A model generated the notes under the pieces. That model did not search any database and had not been told where the DNA came from. It was given only the letters and a program-made list of their open reading frames with translations. DNA of 14,719 nucleotides from Flavobacteriales bacterium UBA1112 (GTDB lineage Bacteria; Bacteroidota; Bacteroidia; Flavobacteriales_D; Sanyastnellaceae), in assembly GCA_002313415.1 (NCBI GenBank), contig DCBH01000118.1, positions 1-14,719 of the forward strand, in the 5' to 3' direction. The position numbers were made by a program, and so were the translations under genes. Positions 6,300 to 14,606 of this stretch are shown here, piece by piece. How positions within the stretch are numbered: the stretch's first letter is position 1; each line of letters opens with the position of its first letter.

Positions 6300-9200
6300 A
6301 TGTTTGCAGAGAAGCCATGGAGGGTCCTTGCGATTGTGCTCTGGGCTTGCACTTCAGGTGTTACAGCGCAATTGTGCACAATCAATGGAGTCATTGAAGA
6401 TGCCTTGACAGGGGACCCTCTGATTGGGGCTTACATCAAAAGTGGCAACGCCGTGGTGGCCACAGATTTAGACGGTGCATTTGCCATGCCAGTACCAAAA
6501 GGCATGGCAACCTTGGAGGTCTCGTACATCGGATACGCAAGTCAGGTGAGGCAGGTGGAATGTGGAGGTGCTTCCGCCACCGTGCGATTTCGAATGGAAA
6601 CACTCATCATGAAGGAGGCAGTGGTCTCCGCAGATATGGTGATTTCCCGAAAAACTCCGGTTGCATTTACCAACGTTTTGCCAGCTCAAATTCAAGAGGA
6701 ATTGGCAGGCCGAGATTTGCCTCTGGTTTTGAATACGACGCCAGGTGTTTACGCGACGCAACAAGGCGGTGGCGATGGAGATGCGCGAGTCACCATTCGC
6801 GGATTTGACCAAACCAACCTCGCAGTCATGGTGGATGGCGTTCCCATGAACGACATGGAAAATGGCTGGGTGTATTGGAGCAATTGGGCTGGTTTGGACT
6901 TGGTTGTTCGCACGACCCAAGTTCAGCGTGGCCTAGGGGCGAGTAAACTGGCGATTCCCTCTGTAGGTGGAACCATCAACATTTTGACAGGAGGGGACGA
7001 ATCTGCCAACGGTTCGATCAACTACCAAACGGAAGTGGGGAGTTATGGTTATTTCCGCAACAGTTTGAGCGGGGTCTTTGGCAATCAAAAGAAGGGGTTC
7101 CTGCACTTTGTAGGTTCATACAAGTCCAACCAGGGGTTTGCAGATGGACTGGAGTCCGAGGCGTATGCATACTATCTCAAGGGTCGAAAAACTGTGGGGA
7201 ATCACAACCTGAGCTTCACCACATTTGGTGCCCCACAGCGCCATGGTCAGCGTTCCTTCCAAATGCAGGTGTATGAATACGATACCGAACTGGCACAACA
7301 ATTGATCGATGACGAAGGTGATGCGAGCACCATTGAGTACCAAGACATGTTGGGAGACCTGCCTCCGACGGCCATTGTGAATCGCGGCCGCACCTTCAAT
7401 GAGTTCATGGTGAATTATCAAGAGGTCTTCTACAATTACAACGAAGAAACCGGTCAGGTGGATACGACCTACGGAGAGACGCGTCGCTACAACCCTCGTC
7501 AGAATCAATACTTCAAGCCCATTGTCACCGTGCGCGATGTATGGAGCTTGTCAGACAAATCAACGTTGACCACCACTGCGTATGCCAGCTTTGGAAGCGG
7601 GGGGGGGGAAGCCTTGGCCAGCACGCCGAGTGTACGTTTGGCGGATGGGACCTTGGACTTGCAGAACACCTGGGATCAGCACCAACTGTTTGAGTTTGGC
7701 CCCAACGGTCTCAATGTGGATGAGAATGGCGAACGCAAAGGTTCCAATTTCATTCGTATTGCGCACAACGACCATAGGTGGTTTGGGGCATTGTCCAATT
7801 TCAACACCTCACTTTCAAACCATTTGACCTTCAGCGCAGGGGTGGATGCTCGTCATTACACCGGCAGCCATTACCGCACTTTAGGAGACATGTTTGGTGC
7901 GGATTACTACGACGCACCTGACGATCGCCGAGATCAAAACTCAGACTTTGACACCCCACTTCGCACTGGAGATAAGTATTATTACTACGATGACGGACAA
8001 GTGGCTTGGGGTGGGTCGTACTTCCAGTTTGAATTGGACAAATACAATTACTCCGCGTTTGTCAATGTCTCTGGTGCGCAAAGTTGGTATCGCGCCATCG
8101 ACTATTTCCGTCCCAATGTGGTCACATTGAATGACACCACTTATGAGGTTCGCTCAACCGATGAGTATCGCATCTTGGGTGAAACTGAGTGGAAAACAGA
8201 CACCACATTCCTCGATGCAGACCATCCAGGATTGACAACGTACACCACGGATTGGGAGCGACTCAACAGTGCCACCATCAAGGCCGGAGCCAACTACAAT
8301 TTTAGCGAGTGGGTAAATGCTTATGCCAATGTCGGATACCTCAATCGCGCTCCGTTGTTCAATTCTGTATTTGACATCAACAACAACGTCATAGACAACT
8401 ATGAAAATCAGTATGTCAAGGCGATAGAGGCTGGAATCAAATACGCGAAGGGCAATTTTGCAACCAACATCAATGCCTACCGAACACGCTGGGAAAATAA
8501 ACCTGTGAATCGATTCTACGGTCTCCCTGGACTGTGGAAGAACGAGAATCTGTCTGTCTATGCAGACACATCCACCGTCGCGGGTCGTGAAGCCATGATT
8601 GAGCTTGCTGAAAGCAATGCCAGTGCAGAAGAGTGGGGTGAGGTCGCAACTTCTGTGATTGAGGATGTGGATCGCAACCTCGGATACAATTTGCTCAACG
8701 CAGACGCAGTGCATTCTGGAATTGAATGGGATTTTTCTTACGACCCGACCAATACACTGAACATTCAAGGTGTTGTTTCCGCTGGAAATTGGAGATGGAC
8801 AAGCAATGAAAGTGTAGAATTGGTCAATCGGACCACAAATGCCTTCATCACGCGACTGAATGATGGCGCCATCGCGGATACGCTGGTGAACTTAGATGGT
8901 GTCAAGGTGGGTGATGCGGCACAACGTCAGGTTTCTTTGGCACTTCGATATTCACCCAGGCGGGGCACCTACTTTTCCATCCGAAACACCCTGTTTTGGC
9001 AGCATTACGCGCGATTCTCCCCAGGCGACGTCATCACCGAAGGAGAGCCCAAGGATGTTTGGATTACTCCGGCTTACTCCTTGATAAACGTCAATGCAGG
9101 AACGTCTTTCAATGTGTCTGACAAAGCGAGGCTGCTCGTGAGGCTGAGCGTGACCAATGCGCTGGATGAACTTTACGTGTCCGATGCGACCAACAATTCA

Positions 9201-9335
9201 CAATACGCCAATAACAGCTACGGTTTGGAAGGAGGAAGCGGCAGAGCAGAGGTCTTTGTTGGACCGCCAAGAATGGTCCGTGTGAGCGCCATTCTCGAAT
9301 TGAAAGGACTACAGAACAGAACCCCAAAAGAATGA
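6300..9335 (+). CDS. TonB-dependent outer-membrane receptor with carboxypeptidase-D-like N-terminal domain
   Basis: An outer-membrane active transporter of 1011 residues from the ATG at 6300. A GTG at 6288 overlapping the previous stop would give 1015. The ATG is preferred because MFAEKPWRVLAIVLWACTSGVTA is a good signal peptide and GAGAAG precedes it. Residues about 25-103 form a CarboxypepD_reg-like beta-sandwich (TGDPLIGAYI, VATDLDGAF, VSYIGYA). EAVVSAD (106-112) is a plausible TonB-box region. The plug follows (about 120-230) with TIRGFDQTNLAVMVDGVPMND and VYWSNWAG, then a long barrel to the end. No SusD-like partner adjoins, so it is not a standard SusCD glycan importer. The run GGGE (434-437) is encoded by ten consecutive G. 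Its stop overlaps the next start in ATGA, indicating coupling. Substrate is unknown; nucleic-acid breakdown products are inferred from the neighbours. Confidence 0.93.
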   Translation: MFAEKPWRVLAIVLWACTSGVTAQLCTINGVIEDALTGDPLIGAYIKSGNAVVATDLDGAFAMPVPKGMATLEVSYIGYASQVRQVECGGASATVRFRMETLIMKEAVVSADMVISRKTPVAFTNVLPAQIQEELAGRDLPLVLNTTPGVYATQQGGGDGDARVTIRGFDQTNLAVMVDGVPMNDMENGWVYWSNWAGLDLVVRTTQVQRGLGASKLAIPSVGGTINILTGGDESANGSINYQTEVGSYGYFRNSLSGVFGNQKKGFLHFVGSYKSNQGFADGLESEAYAYYLKGRKTVGNHNLSFTTFGAPQRHGQRSFQMQVYEYDTELAQQLIDDEGDASTIEYQDMLGDLPPTAIVNRGRTFNEFMVNYQEVFYNYNEETGQVDTTYGETRRYNPRQNQYFKPIVTVRDVWSLSDKSTLTTTAYASFGSGGGEALASTPSVRLADGTLDLQNTWDQHQLFEFGPNGLNVDENGERKGSNFIRIAHNDHRWFGALSNFNTSLSNHLTFSAGVDARHYTGSHYRTLGDMFGADYYDAPDDRRDQNSDFDTPLRTGDKYYYYDDGQVAWGGSYFQFELDKYNYSAFVNVSGAQSWYRAIDYFRPNVVTLNDTTYEVRSTDEYRILGETEWKTDTTFLDADHPGLTTYTTDWERLNSATIKAGANYNFSEWVNAYANVGYLNRAPLFNSVFDINNNVIDNYENQYVKAIEAGIKYAKGNFATNINAYRTRWENKPVNRFYGLPGLWKNENLSVYADTSTVAGREAMIELAESNASAEEWGEVATSVIEDVDRNLGYNLLNADAVHSGIEWDFSYDPTNTLNIQGVVSAGNWRWTSNESVELVNRTTNAFITRLNDGAIADTLVNLDGVKVGDAAQRQVSLALRYSPRRGTYFSIRNTLFWQHYARFSPGDVITEGEPKDVWITPAYSLINVNAGTSFNVSDKARLLVRLSVTNALDELYVSDATNNSQYANNSYGLEGGSGRAEVFVGPPRMVRVSAILELKGLQNRTPKE
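7599..7608 (+). repeat. G10 homopolymer inside the receptor gene
   Basis: Ten consecutive G encode Gly434-Gly436 and the first base of Glu437 of the TonB-dependent receptor. In the given sequence the frame stays open. Gain or loss of one G would frameshift the protein within the first half of the barrel. Confidence 0.95.
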
Positions 9336-11527
9336 AATCCAAAATTTCTCTGGCCCTGATGGCCGCATTTTTGTCGACCTCTTTGGTCGCACAAGACAAC
9401 ATTCTCGACGTCCGCCAGAACTACAACATCGGCCAAACCGTCACGGTCACAGGCGTCGTCACCAGCGACGACAACCTCGGCTCTGTTCGATACCTTCAGG
9501 ATGCCACGGCGGGAATTGCGCTTTATCCCGGGGAAGATTGGTCGGCGTGGGAGGCTACGCCTCAGATTGGCGACAGCCTTTCAGTCACAGGAGAAATCAC
9601 GGAATACAACGGGTTGCTTGAAGTGGGTCCAAATCTCACAGAAGTGTCTTTTTTCGGTCAGGGCGAATTGCCTGAGCCCTTGGAGATCACCCCAGCTCAA
9701 ATGGGAGAAAATCTCGAGGGTCAACTTGTGCGCATCAATGGAGTAACCTTTCCGTTGGCGGGCACATTCATCACGGGGAACAACACTTACGACTTCACGG
9801 CTTCGGGTGAATTTGGAGTCATTTATGTTCGAACGAGCAACACGTTGGTTGGGGAGGAGTTGACCGGATGTGAAGTGGACATGCTCGGCATCGTTTCTCA
9901 ATTCTCTTTTGACGGATTCGGCGGCTACCAGTTGTTGCCACGCGGGCCTGTGGACTTGATTCCTGCATCCGCGTTGTGTTTCACTTCTCCGGTCATTCAA
10001 TCTGACATGGCCACGACCAGTTTCACCTTGTCGTGGACGACGGACCTTGCTTGTGACGGTGTAATTGAGTTTGGAACGACTGAGGCCTTGGGAGAAGTGA
10101 CGCCTGGCGGGACCAACACGCCAACGCACACCGCATCGCTCACGGGTCTGGAACCTGGTACCATCGTTTACGCGCGAGCGGTGTGTACCCTCGAGGACGG
10201 TTCATCTGCATCGTCTGCCATTCGTCCTTATGCCACGGTTTCCGAGAGTTCGGGAGACATTCACGTGTATTTTAACGGCCCAGTCGATCACAGTGTAGCT
10301 ACGGATGAGTTGGCTTTGTCTTTGGGTGCAGATATGAATGACACTGTGGCGGCTTGGATCATGGGTGCCCAGTACACTTTGGATGTTGCTGCCTACAATT
10401 TGAACGATCAAACGGTAGAGGATGCGGTCAATGCGGCTGCGGCAAATGGGGTTCAAATTCGTTGGATCTACGAGGGTCAAAATGCCAACATTGGCCTATC
10501 CAGTTTGGATGCTTCTGTGGTGGTTCATCCGCGTACCGATGGTGAAGGAAGCGGCATGCACAACAAGTTCATCATAGGAGATGCCGACCATGCAGAGTCT
10601 GCGTTTGTGTTGACGGGTTCTACAAATTTGACCACAGGTCAGTTGGTGAGCGACTTGAACAACGTCATTGTGCTTGAAGATCAAAGTTTGGCGCGTGCGT
10701 ATGAGTTGGAATTTGAAGAAATGTGGGGTGCTGAAGGGATGACGCCGAATGCAGCCAACGCCAGGTTTGGCACTGACAAAACGTGGAATACGCCCGTCGA
10801 CTTTGTCGTGGGAGGTAGTCCCGTGGAATTGTATTTTTCTCCGTCTGACGGAACGACGGCCGCCATCCAAGCTGAAATCGAGGCAGCCAATGCAAACTTT
10901 GAGTTTGCCTTGTTGACCTTGACTCGTGATGACCTGGGTGACGCCATTGTCGAACTCAATCAAAGCTTCTTTGTCAGCCCTATTGGGGTGATTGAGCAAG
11001 TGAATGTCACTGGAAGTGAATTTGACAACTTGATCAGCAATGGTGTCCAAGCTTATCATCACGACATCAGTGGGGATTGCCACCACAAATACTGCATCAT
11101 TGACCACAGTGCCGTGGAGTCCGATCCTATGGTCATCACGGGTTCTCACAACTGGTCCTCGAGTGCTGAAAATGTCAATGACGAAAACACGGTGATCGTG
11201 CACAATGCGAGGGTTGCCAATTTGTACCACCAGGAATTCCGTGGCATCATCAATGCTCTGAGTGGTGGAGATGCAGTTCGTGATGCAGACATCCGAAGGT
11301 GGATGTTGACGCCCAATCCAGCGCGAGACCAAGTGTGGATTCGAGGTTTGGAACCCACCGATTTGGTCCAATTGCTGGATGCCGGAGGACGCCAAATTGA
11401 TGTCGATGTGTTGCAGCAAGGAAGCGTTTCTCAACTCGAGCTTGGAACGTTGGCCCCTGGCATGTATCATGTGGTTGTGACTGCCTTTAATGGTGTTGTA
11501 ACCTCTACGCGTCTTGCAGTGCAGTAA
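9332..11527 (+). CDS. Secreted OB-fold / Fn3 / phospholipase D-family phosphodiesterase (probable nuclease) with T9SS sorting domain
   Basis: The protein has 731 residues. MKSKISLALMAAFLSTSLVA is the signal peptide. Residues about 22-212 look like two OB-fold strands sets (VTVTGVVTSDDN, VRYLQDATAGIALYPG, GDSLSVTGEITEYNG; then GQLVRINGVTF, VDMLGIVSQF), resembling nucleic-acid-binding OB domains of secreted nucleases. An Fn3 domain follows (about 215-300; SFTLSWTTD, TGLEPGTIVYARAVC). Two PLD domains carry complete H-x-K-x4-D motifs: His410/Lys412/Asp417 (HNKFIIGD, then TGSTNLT) and His584/Lys586/Asp591 (HHKYCIID, then TGSHNWS). PLD-family enzymes cleave phosphodiesters through a phosphohistidine intermediate. 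Residues 657-731 are a T9SS sorting domain (LTPNPARDQVWI, GMYHVVV). The start overlaps the receptor stop in ATGA. A nuclease is favoured over a phospholipase because of the OB domains and the LTD neighbour; this is inference. Confidence 0.9.
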   Translation: MKSKISLALMAAFLSTSLVAQDNILDVRQNYNIGQTVTVTGVVTSDDNLGSVRYLQDATAGIALYPGEDWSAWEATPQIGDSLSVTGEITEYNGLLEVGPNLTEVSFFGQGELPEPLEITPAQMGENLEGQLVRINGVTFPLAGTFITGNNTYDFTASGEFGVIYVRTSNTLVGEELTGCEVDMLGIVSQFSFDGFGGYQLLPRGPVDLIPASALCFTSPVIQSDMATTSFTLSWTTDLACDGVIEFGTTEALGEVTPGGTNTPTHTASLTGLEPGTIVYARAVCTLEDGSSASSAIRPYATVSESSGDIHVYFNGPVDHSVATDELALSLGADMNDTVAAWIMGAQYTLDVAAYNLNDQTVEDAVNAAAANGVQIRWIYEGQNANIGLSSLDASVVVHPRTDGEGSGMHNKFIIGDADHAESAFVLTGSTNLTTGQLVSDLNNVIVLEDQSLARAYELEFEEMWGAEGMTPNAANARFGTDKTWNTPVDFVVGGSPVELYFSPSDGTTAAIQAEIEAANANFEFALLTLTRDDLGDAIVELNQSFFVSPIGVIEQVNVTGSEFDNLISNGVQAYHHDISGDCHHKYCIIDHSAVESDPMVITGSHNWSSSAENVNDENTVIVHNARVANLYHQEFRGIINALSGGDAVRDADIRRWMLTPNPARDQVWIRGLEPTDLVQLLDAGGRQIDVDVLQQGSVSQLELGTLAPGMYHVVVTAFNGVVTSTRLAVQ

Positions 11528-11530
11528 GTG

Positions 11531-11608
11531 CAATTGAAGGGATGAAGTCAAGGATGAAGAGCTGCAACTCAGACAAGACGTGGGTTGTTGCCTTGAAACC
11601 TTCAATTG
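11531..11608. repeat. 10-bp perfect inverted repeat flanking the PLD-esterase gap
   Basis: CAATTGAAGG (11531-11540) is the exact reverse complement of CCTTCAATTG (11599-11608), separated by 58 bases. The left arm begins three bases after the PLD gene's stop codon; the right arm ends nine bases before the esterase ATG at 11618. Inside the loop, GGATGAAG occurs twice (11540-11547 and 11552-11559). No T-run follows, so it is not a simple terminator. Confidence 0.7.
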
Positions 11609-11617
11609 GTTCGATGC

Positions 11618-12793
11618 ATGGGTAAGGAATTGCTTTGTGCAGTGGCTTTGACTTGGTGCCTTGGAGCATGGTCGCAATGTGACGGTGTCCGTTACCGATA
11701 TCGAATCTTTGAAGAAGTCAGTGTGTCGTATGAGGTGATTTATGGTTCAAACGTGGGCTCTTCGGGAAGCGATGAAGCCTTGGACATGGACATATACATG
11801 CCTGCAGGCGACGAGGTGTCCAATCGGCCGGTTGTGATTCTAGCACACGGAGGCTTTTTTCTTGCCGGAAGCAACGCAGGTTCTGATGTCGTCCCGTTGT
11901 GTGAAGATTTGGCGCGCATGGGCTATGTTGCGGCCTCCATCAGTTATCGACTTGGCATCGACAATGTGTTCGATCTCGAGACCTCGTTGCAAGAATCGGT
12001 CCTCCGCGGAGTGCATGACGCCAAGGCTGCGGTTCGGTATTTCCGAAAGACTCACGCGGAGCAGGGAAACGTATGGGGCATTGATCCAGATAGAATTGTG
12101 CTTGGCGGGTCCTCCGCAGGCGCCTTTATCGCACTTCATGCGGCATACATCGACGAATTGTCTGAAGTTCCGGACATCATTGACTTGACACAGCCAGGGC
12201 TCGGTGGTGGATTGGAAGGCATGAGTGGAAATGAGGGCTATTCATCGGATGTGCTTTCAATCGTCAACATTTCTGGTGCCATTGGAGAGGCAGATTGGAT
12301 CGATGCGGGGGATGTCCCCGTCGTGAGCACACATGGCACTGCTGACGGCACTGTCCCCTTCGGCACAAGCACCATTTCCTTGTTTGGCATCAATGTGATC
12401 GAGGTGGATGGAAGTTGGCCCGTCCACATTCGTGCTGCGGAGGTGGGCTTGGATCATCGGCTTGTCACTTTTGAAGGTGCGGGACATGTACCTCATGTGA
12501 CCAGTGACACTTATTACGATTTGACACGCGCAGCAGTGACTGGATTCACAAGTCGTCAAGTATGTCAGTCTTATCCTGAGGTGCCGCCATATTATGATGT
12601 CGATGCTCCTCCATCTGTCGGCTGCCCTGGGGATTTCAATTTTGATGGGGGCGTTACGGTGGCAGACATCCTCGAATTGCTCTCCGAGTTTGAATGTGCA
12701 CAGTCTTGTGCGTCGGACCTCAATGGAGACGGGGTGGTCACTGTGGCAGACTTGCTCGGTCTTCTTGGATTGTTTGGAACTCCATGCGAATGA
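11618..12793 (+). CDS. Secreted alpha/beta hydrolase (carboxylesterase-like) with duplicated dockerin-like C-terminus
   Basis: The protein has 391 residues. The ATG at 11618 begins MGKELLCAVALTWCLGAWS, a signal peptide, and is chosen over the TTG at 11606. The alpha/beta-hydrolase core covers about 30-315: LDMDIYMPAG, the oxyanion-hole segment His77-Gly-Gly-Phe-Phe, the nucleophile elbow GGSSAG with Ser166, HGTADGTVPF with Asp243, and GAGHVPH with His290. The triad is complete and the layout suits an esterase of the BD-FAE/HSL-like type acting outside the cytoplasm. Residues 336-391 hold two calcium-loop repeats, DFNFDGGVTVADILELL (339-355) and DLNGDGVVTVADLLGLL (367-383), bounded by cysteines. 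This replaces the T9SS sorting domain of the upstream proteins. The gene lies 90 bases after the PLD gene and 39 before the symporter, so it could belong to either unit. Substrate unknown. Confidence 0.87.
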   Translation: MGKELLCAVALTWCLGAWSQCDGVRYRYRIFEEVSVSYEVIYGSNVGSSGSDEALDMDIYMPAGDEVSNRPVVILAHGGFFLAGSNAGSDVVPLCEDLARMGYVAASISYRLGIDNVFDLETSLQESVLRGVHDAKAAVRYFRKTHAEQGNVWGIDPDRIVLGGSSAGAFIALHAAYIDELSEVPDIIDLTQPGLGGGLEGMSGNEGYSSDVLSIVNISGAIGEADWIDAGDVPVVSTHGTADGTVPFGTSTISLFGINVIEVDGSWPVHIRAAEVGLDHRLVTFEGAGHVPHVTSDTYYDLTRAAVTGFTSRQVCQSYPEVPPYYDVDAPPSVGCPGDFNFDGGVTVADILELLSEFECAQSCASDLNGDGVVTVADLLGLLGLFGTPCE

Positions 12794-12832
12794 AGAGAGG
12801 GCGTGGACTGCACGTGATGTATCCTTGTTTTT

Positions 12833-14605
12833 ATGCAGTTGACCGCATTGGACTGGATTTTCATTGGGGCTTATTTCGCCTTGGCATTGGGTGTGGGACT
12901 GTGGGCGAGTAAACAATCCAAAACAGATTCCGCAGGCTACTTTTTGGCAGGTCGAAACATGCCCTGGTGGTTGCTGGGCATCAGCATGGTTGCGACCACA
13001 TTCAGCACGGACACTCCCAATTTGGTGACGGACTTGGTTCGACAACAGGGAGTGGCGGGGAATTGGGCGTGGTGGGCCTTTCTGCTCACGGGCATGGTCA
13101 CGGTTTTTGTCTACGCTCGGCTTTGGCGACGCTCTGAGGTTCTCACCGACATCAGCTTCTACGAGTTGCGCTACGGTGGAACCTCTGCGGCGTTCTTGCG
13201 CGGTTTCCGCGCCTTGTATTTGGGACTGGTCTTCAATGTCTTGGTCATGGCTACGGTGAGCTTGGCGGCAATTAAGCTCGGAGGTATTTTGCTCGGGTGG
13301 CCAGGATGGCTGACTTTACTCGTCACGTGTAGCATCACTTTGGCATACAGTGTGCTCGGTGGTCTTCGTGCGGTTATTCTGACTGATTTCGTTCAGTTCA
13401 TCTTGGCCATGGTGGGTTCGGTTTGGGCGGCGTGGTGGATTTTGGAATTGCCACAAATTGGTGGCCTGGAGGGGTTGCTTACGCACCCTTCAGTCACGCC
13501 TCGACTTGCGCTGCTTCCCGATTTGTCTGATGCGGATTCATGGATTCCCATGTTGTTGATTCCCCTTGCGGTTCAATGGTGGTCGAGTTACTATCCAGGG
13601 GCAGAGCCCGGCGGGGGTGGATACATTGCCCAGCGCATGTTTTCTGCCAAGGATGAAAGTCATGCCGTGGGTGCAACTTTGCTTTTCAATGTGGCGCATT
13701 ACGCCATCCGGCCGTGGCCTTGGATATTGGTTGCACTGGCTTCACTCGTGGTTTTTCCTGACTTGGATGCCCTGCGAGAGGCTTTTCCGCACGTGGCGGA
13801 GGACAAAGTTGGACACGACCTCGCGTATCCCGCCATGTTGTCGTTGTTGCCCCCCGGCTTACTTGGACTGGTGGCGGCGTCTTTGCTTGCGGCGTTTATG
13901 AGTACCATGAGTACGCAGCTCAATTTGGGTGCGAGTTATCTCGTTCACGATTTCTATGGACGTTTTGTAAAGCCGGAGGCTTCGGAGCGCGAGCGCGTGG
14001 TGGCAGGTCAATTGGCAACAGGAGTTTCATTGTTGTTGGGTGCCGGCCTTGGACTCATCCTGACCGACGCAAGTCAAGCGTTCAATCTGTTGCTCTTGTT
14101 GGGGGCGGGTACTGGGGGGCTGTTTTTGTTGCGATGGTTTTGGTGGCGCATTTCTGCGGCCACAGAGATTGCCGCCATGGTCATTTCTCTCGCCGTTGCT
14201 GCTTACTTCACATGGATTCACGATGCCTTGGCGGCGTCGGCAGCAGACTGGGTCCCTGAATTGTTGGATTGGGAAAAGCTCATATTGGGAACTTCCATTA
14301 CAACGCTGGGATGGCTTGTCAGTGCATGGTTGTTTCCTCCAGAAAAAATTGAAGTGCTCCAAGCTTTCGTGGAGAAAACAGGAGTATCAGGTCCGGGATG
14401 GCGTGGCCTTGGGTTAACCACGACGTCAAAAGACGCATCTGTTGGTCTTGGTTTGGCTCAAGCTTTCTTCGGATGTCTGGCAGTTTATGGCGTACTCATG
14501 GCCACCGGCTTCGTCTTATACGGACACGTTGTTCGCGGTGCCCTGTTGCTTGCGTTTGCAATGACGGCGGCTGGCGGAGTGTTGCTTCTCCATCGCAAAT
14601 CCTGA
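12833..14605 (+). CDS. Sodium:solute symporter (SSS family)
   Basis: An inner-membrane protein of 590 residues with about 13-14 predicted transmembrane helices, starting MQLTALDWIFIGAYFALALG. It couples sodium entry to solute uptake. Family features are SAGYFLAGRNMPWWLLGISM followed by TFSTDTP in the first core helices, LAYSVLGGLRAVILTDFVQF, and AAFMSTMSTQLNLGASYLVH. By alignment from memory, Ala354, Ser357 and Thr358 match the helix-8 Na2-site residues Ala361, Ser364 and Ser365 of Vibrio vSGLT. The length is typical of the large Bacteroidota members. The gene is one base from a downstream GHMP kinase start, so the transported solute is probably a sugar or sugar acid that the kinase phosphorylates. 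The substrate cannot be told from the sequence. Confidence 0.92.
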   Translation: MQLTALDWIFIGAYFALALGVGLWASKQSKTDSAGYFLAGRNMPWWLLGISMVATTFSTDTPNLVTDLVRQQGVAGNWAWWAFLLTGMVTVFVYARLWRRSEVLTDISFYELRYGGTSAAFLRGFRALYLGLVFNVLVMATVSLAAIKLGGILLGWPGWLTLLVTCSITLAYSVLGGLRAVILTDFVQFILAMVGSVWAAWWILELPQIGGLEGLLTHPSVTPRLALLPDLSDADSWIPMLLIPLAVQWWSSYYPGAEPGGGGYIAQRMFSAKDESHAVGATLLFNVAHYAIRPWPWILVALASLVVFPDLDALREAFPHVAEDKVGHDLAYPAMLSLLPPGLLGLVAASLLAAFMSTMSTQLNLGASYLVHDFYGRFVKPEASERERVVAGQLATGVSLLLGAGLGLILTDASQAFNLLLLLGAGTGGLFLLRWFWWRISAATEIAAMVISLAVAAYFTWIHDALAASAADWVPELLDWEKLILGTSITTLGWLVSAWLFPPEKIEVLQAFVEKTGVSGPGWRGLGLTTTSKDASVGLGLAQAFFGCLAVYGVLMATGFVLYGHVVRGALLLAFAMTAAGGVLLLHRKS

Positions 14606-14606
14606 C

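Noticed and set aside
12820..12827. TATCCTTG, a near match to the Bacteroidota -7 box, before the symporter start
   Set aside because: No TTTG or TTG at the right distance upstream, and the genes are only 39 bases apart; TATCTTTC at 4502 before the HPt gene fails for the same reason.
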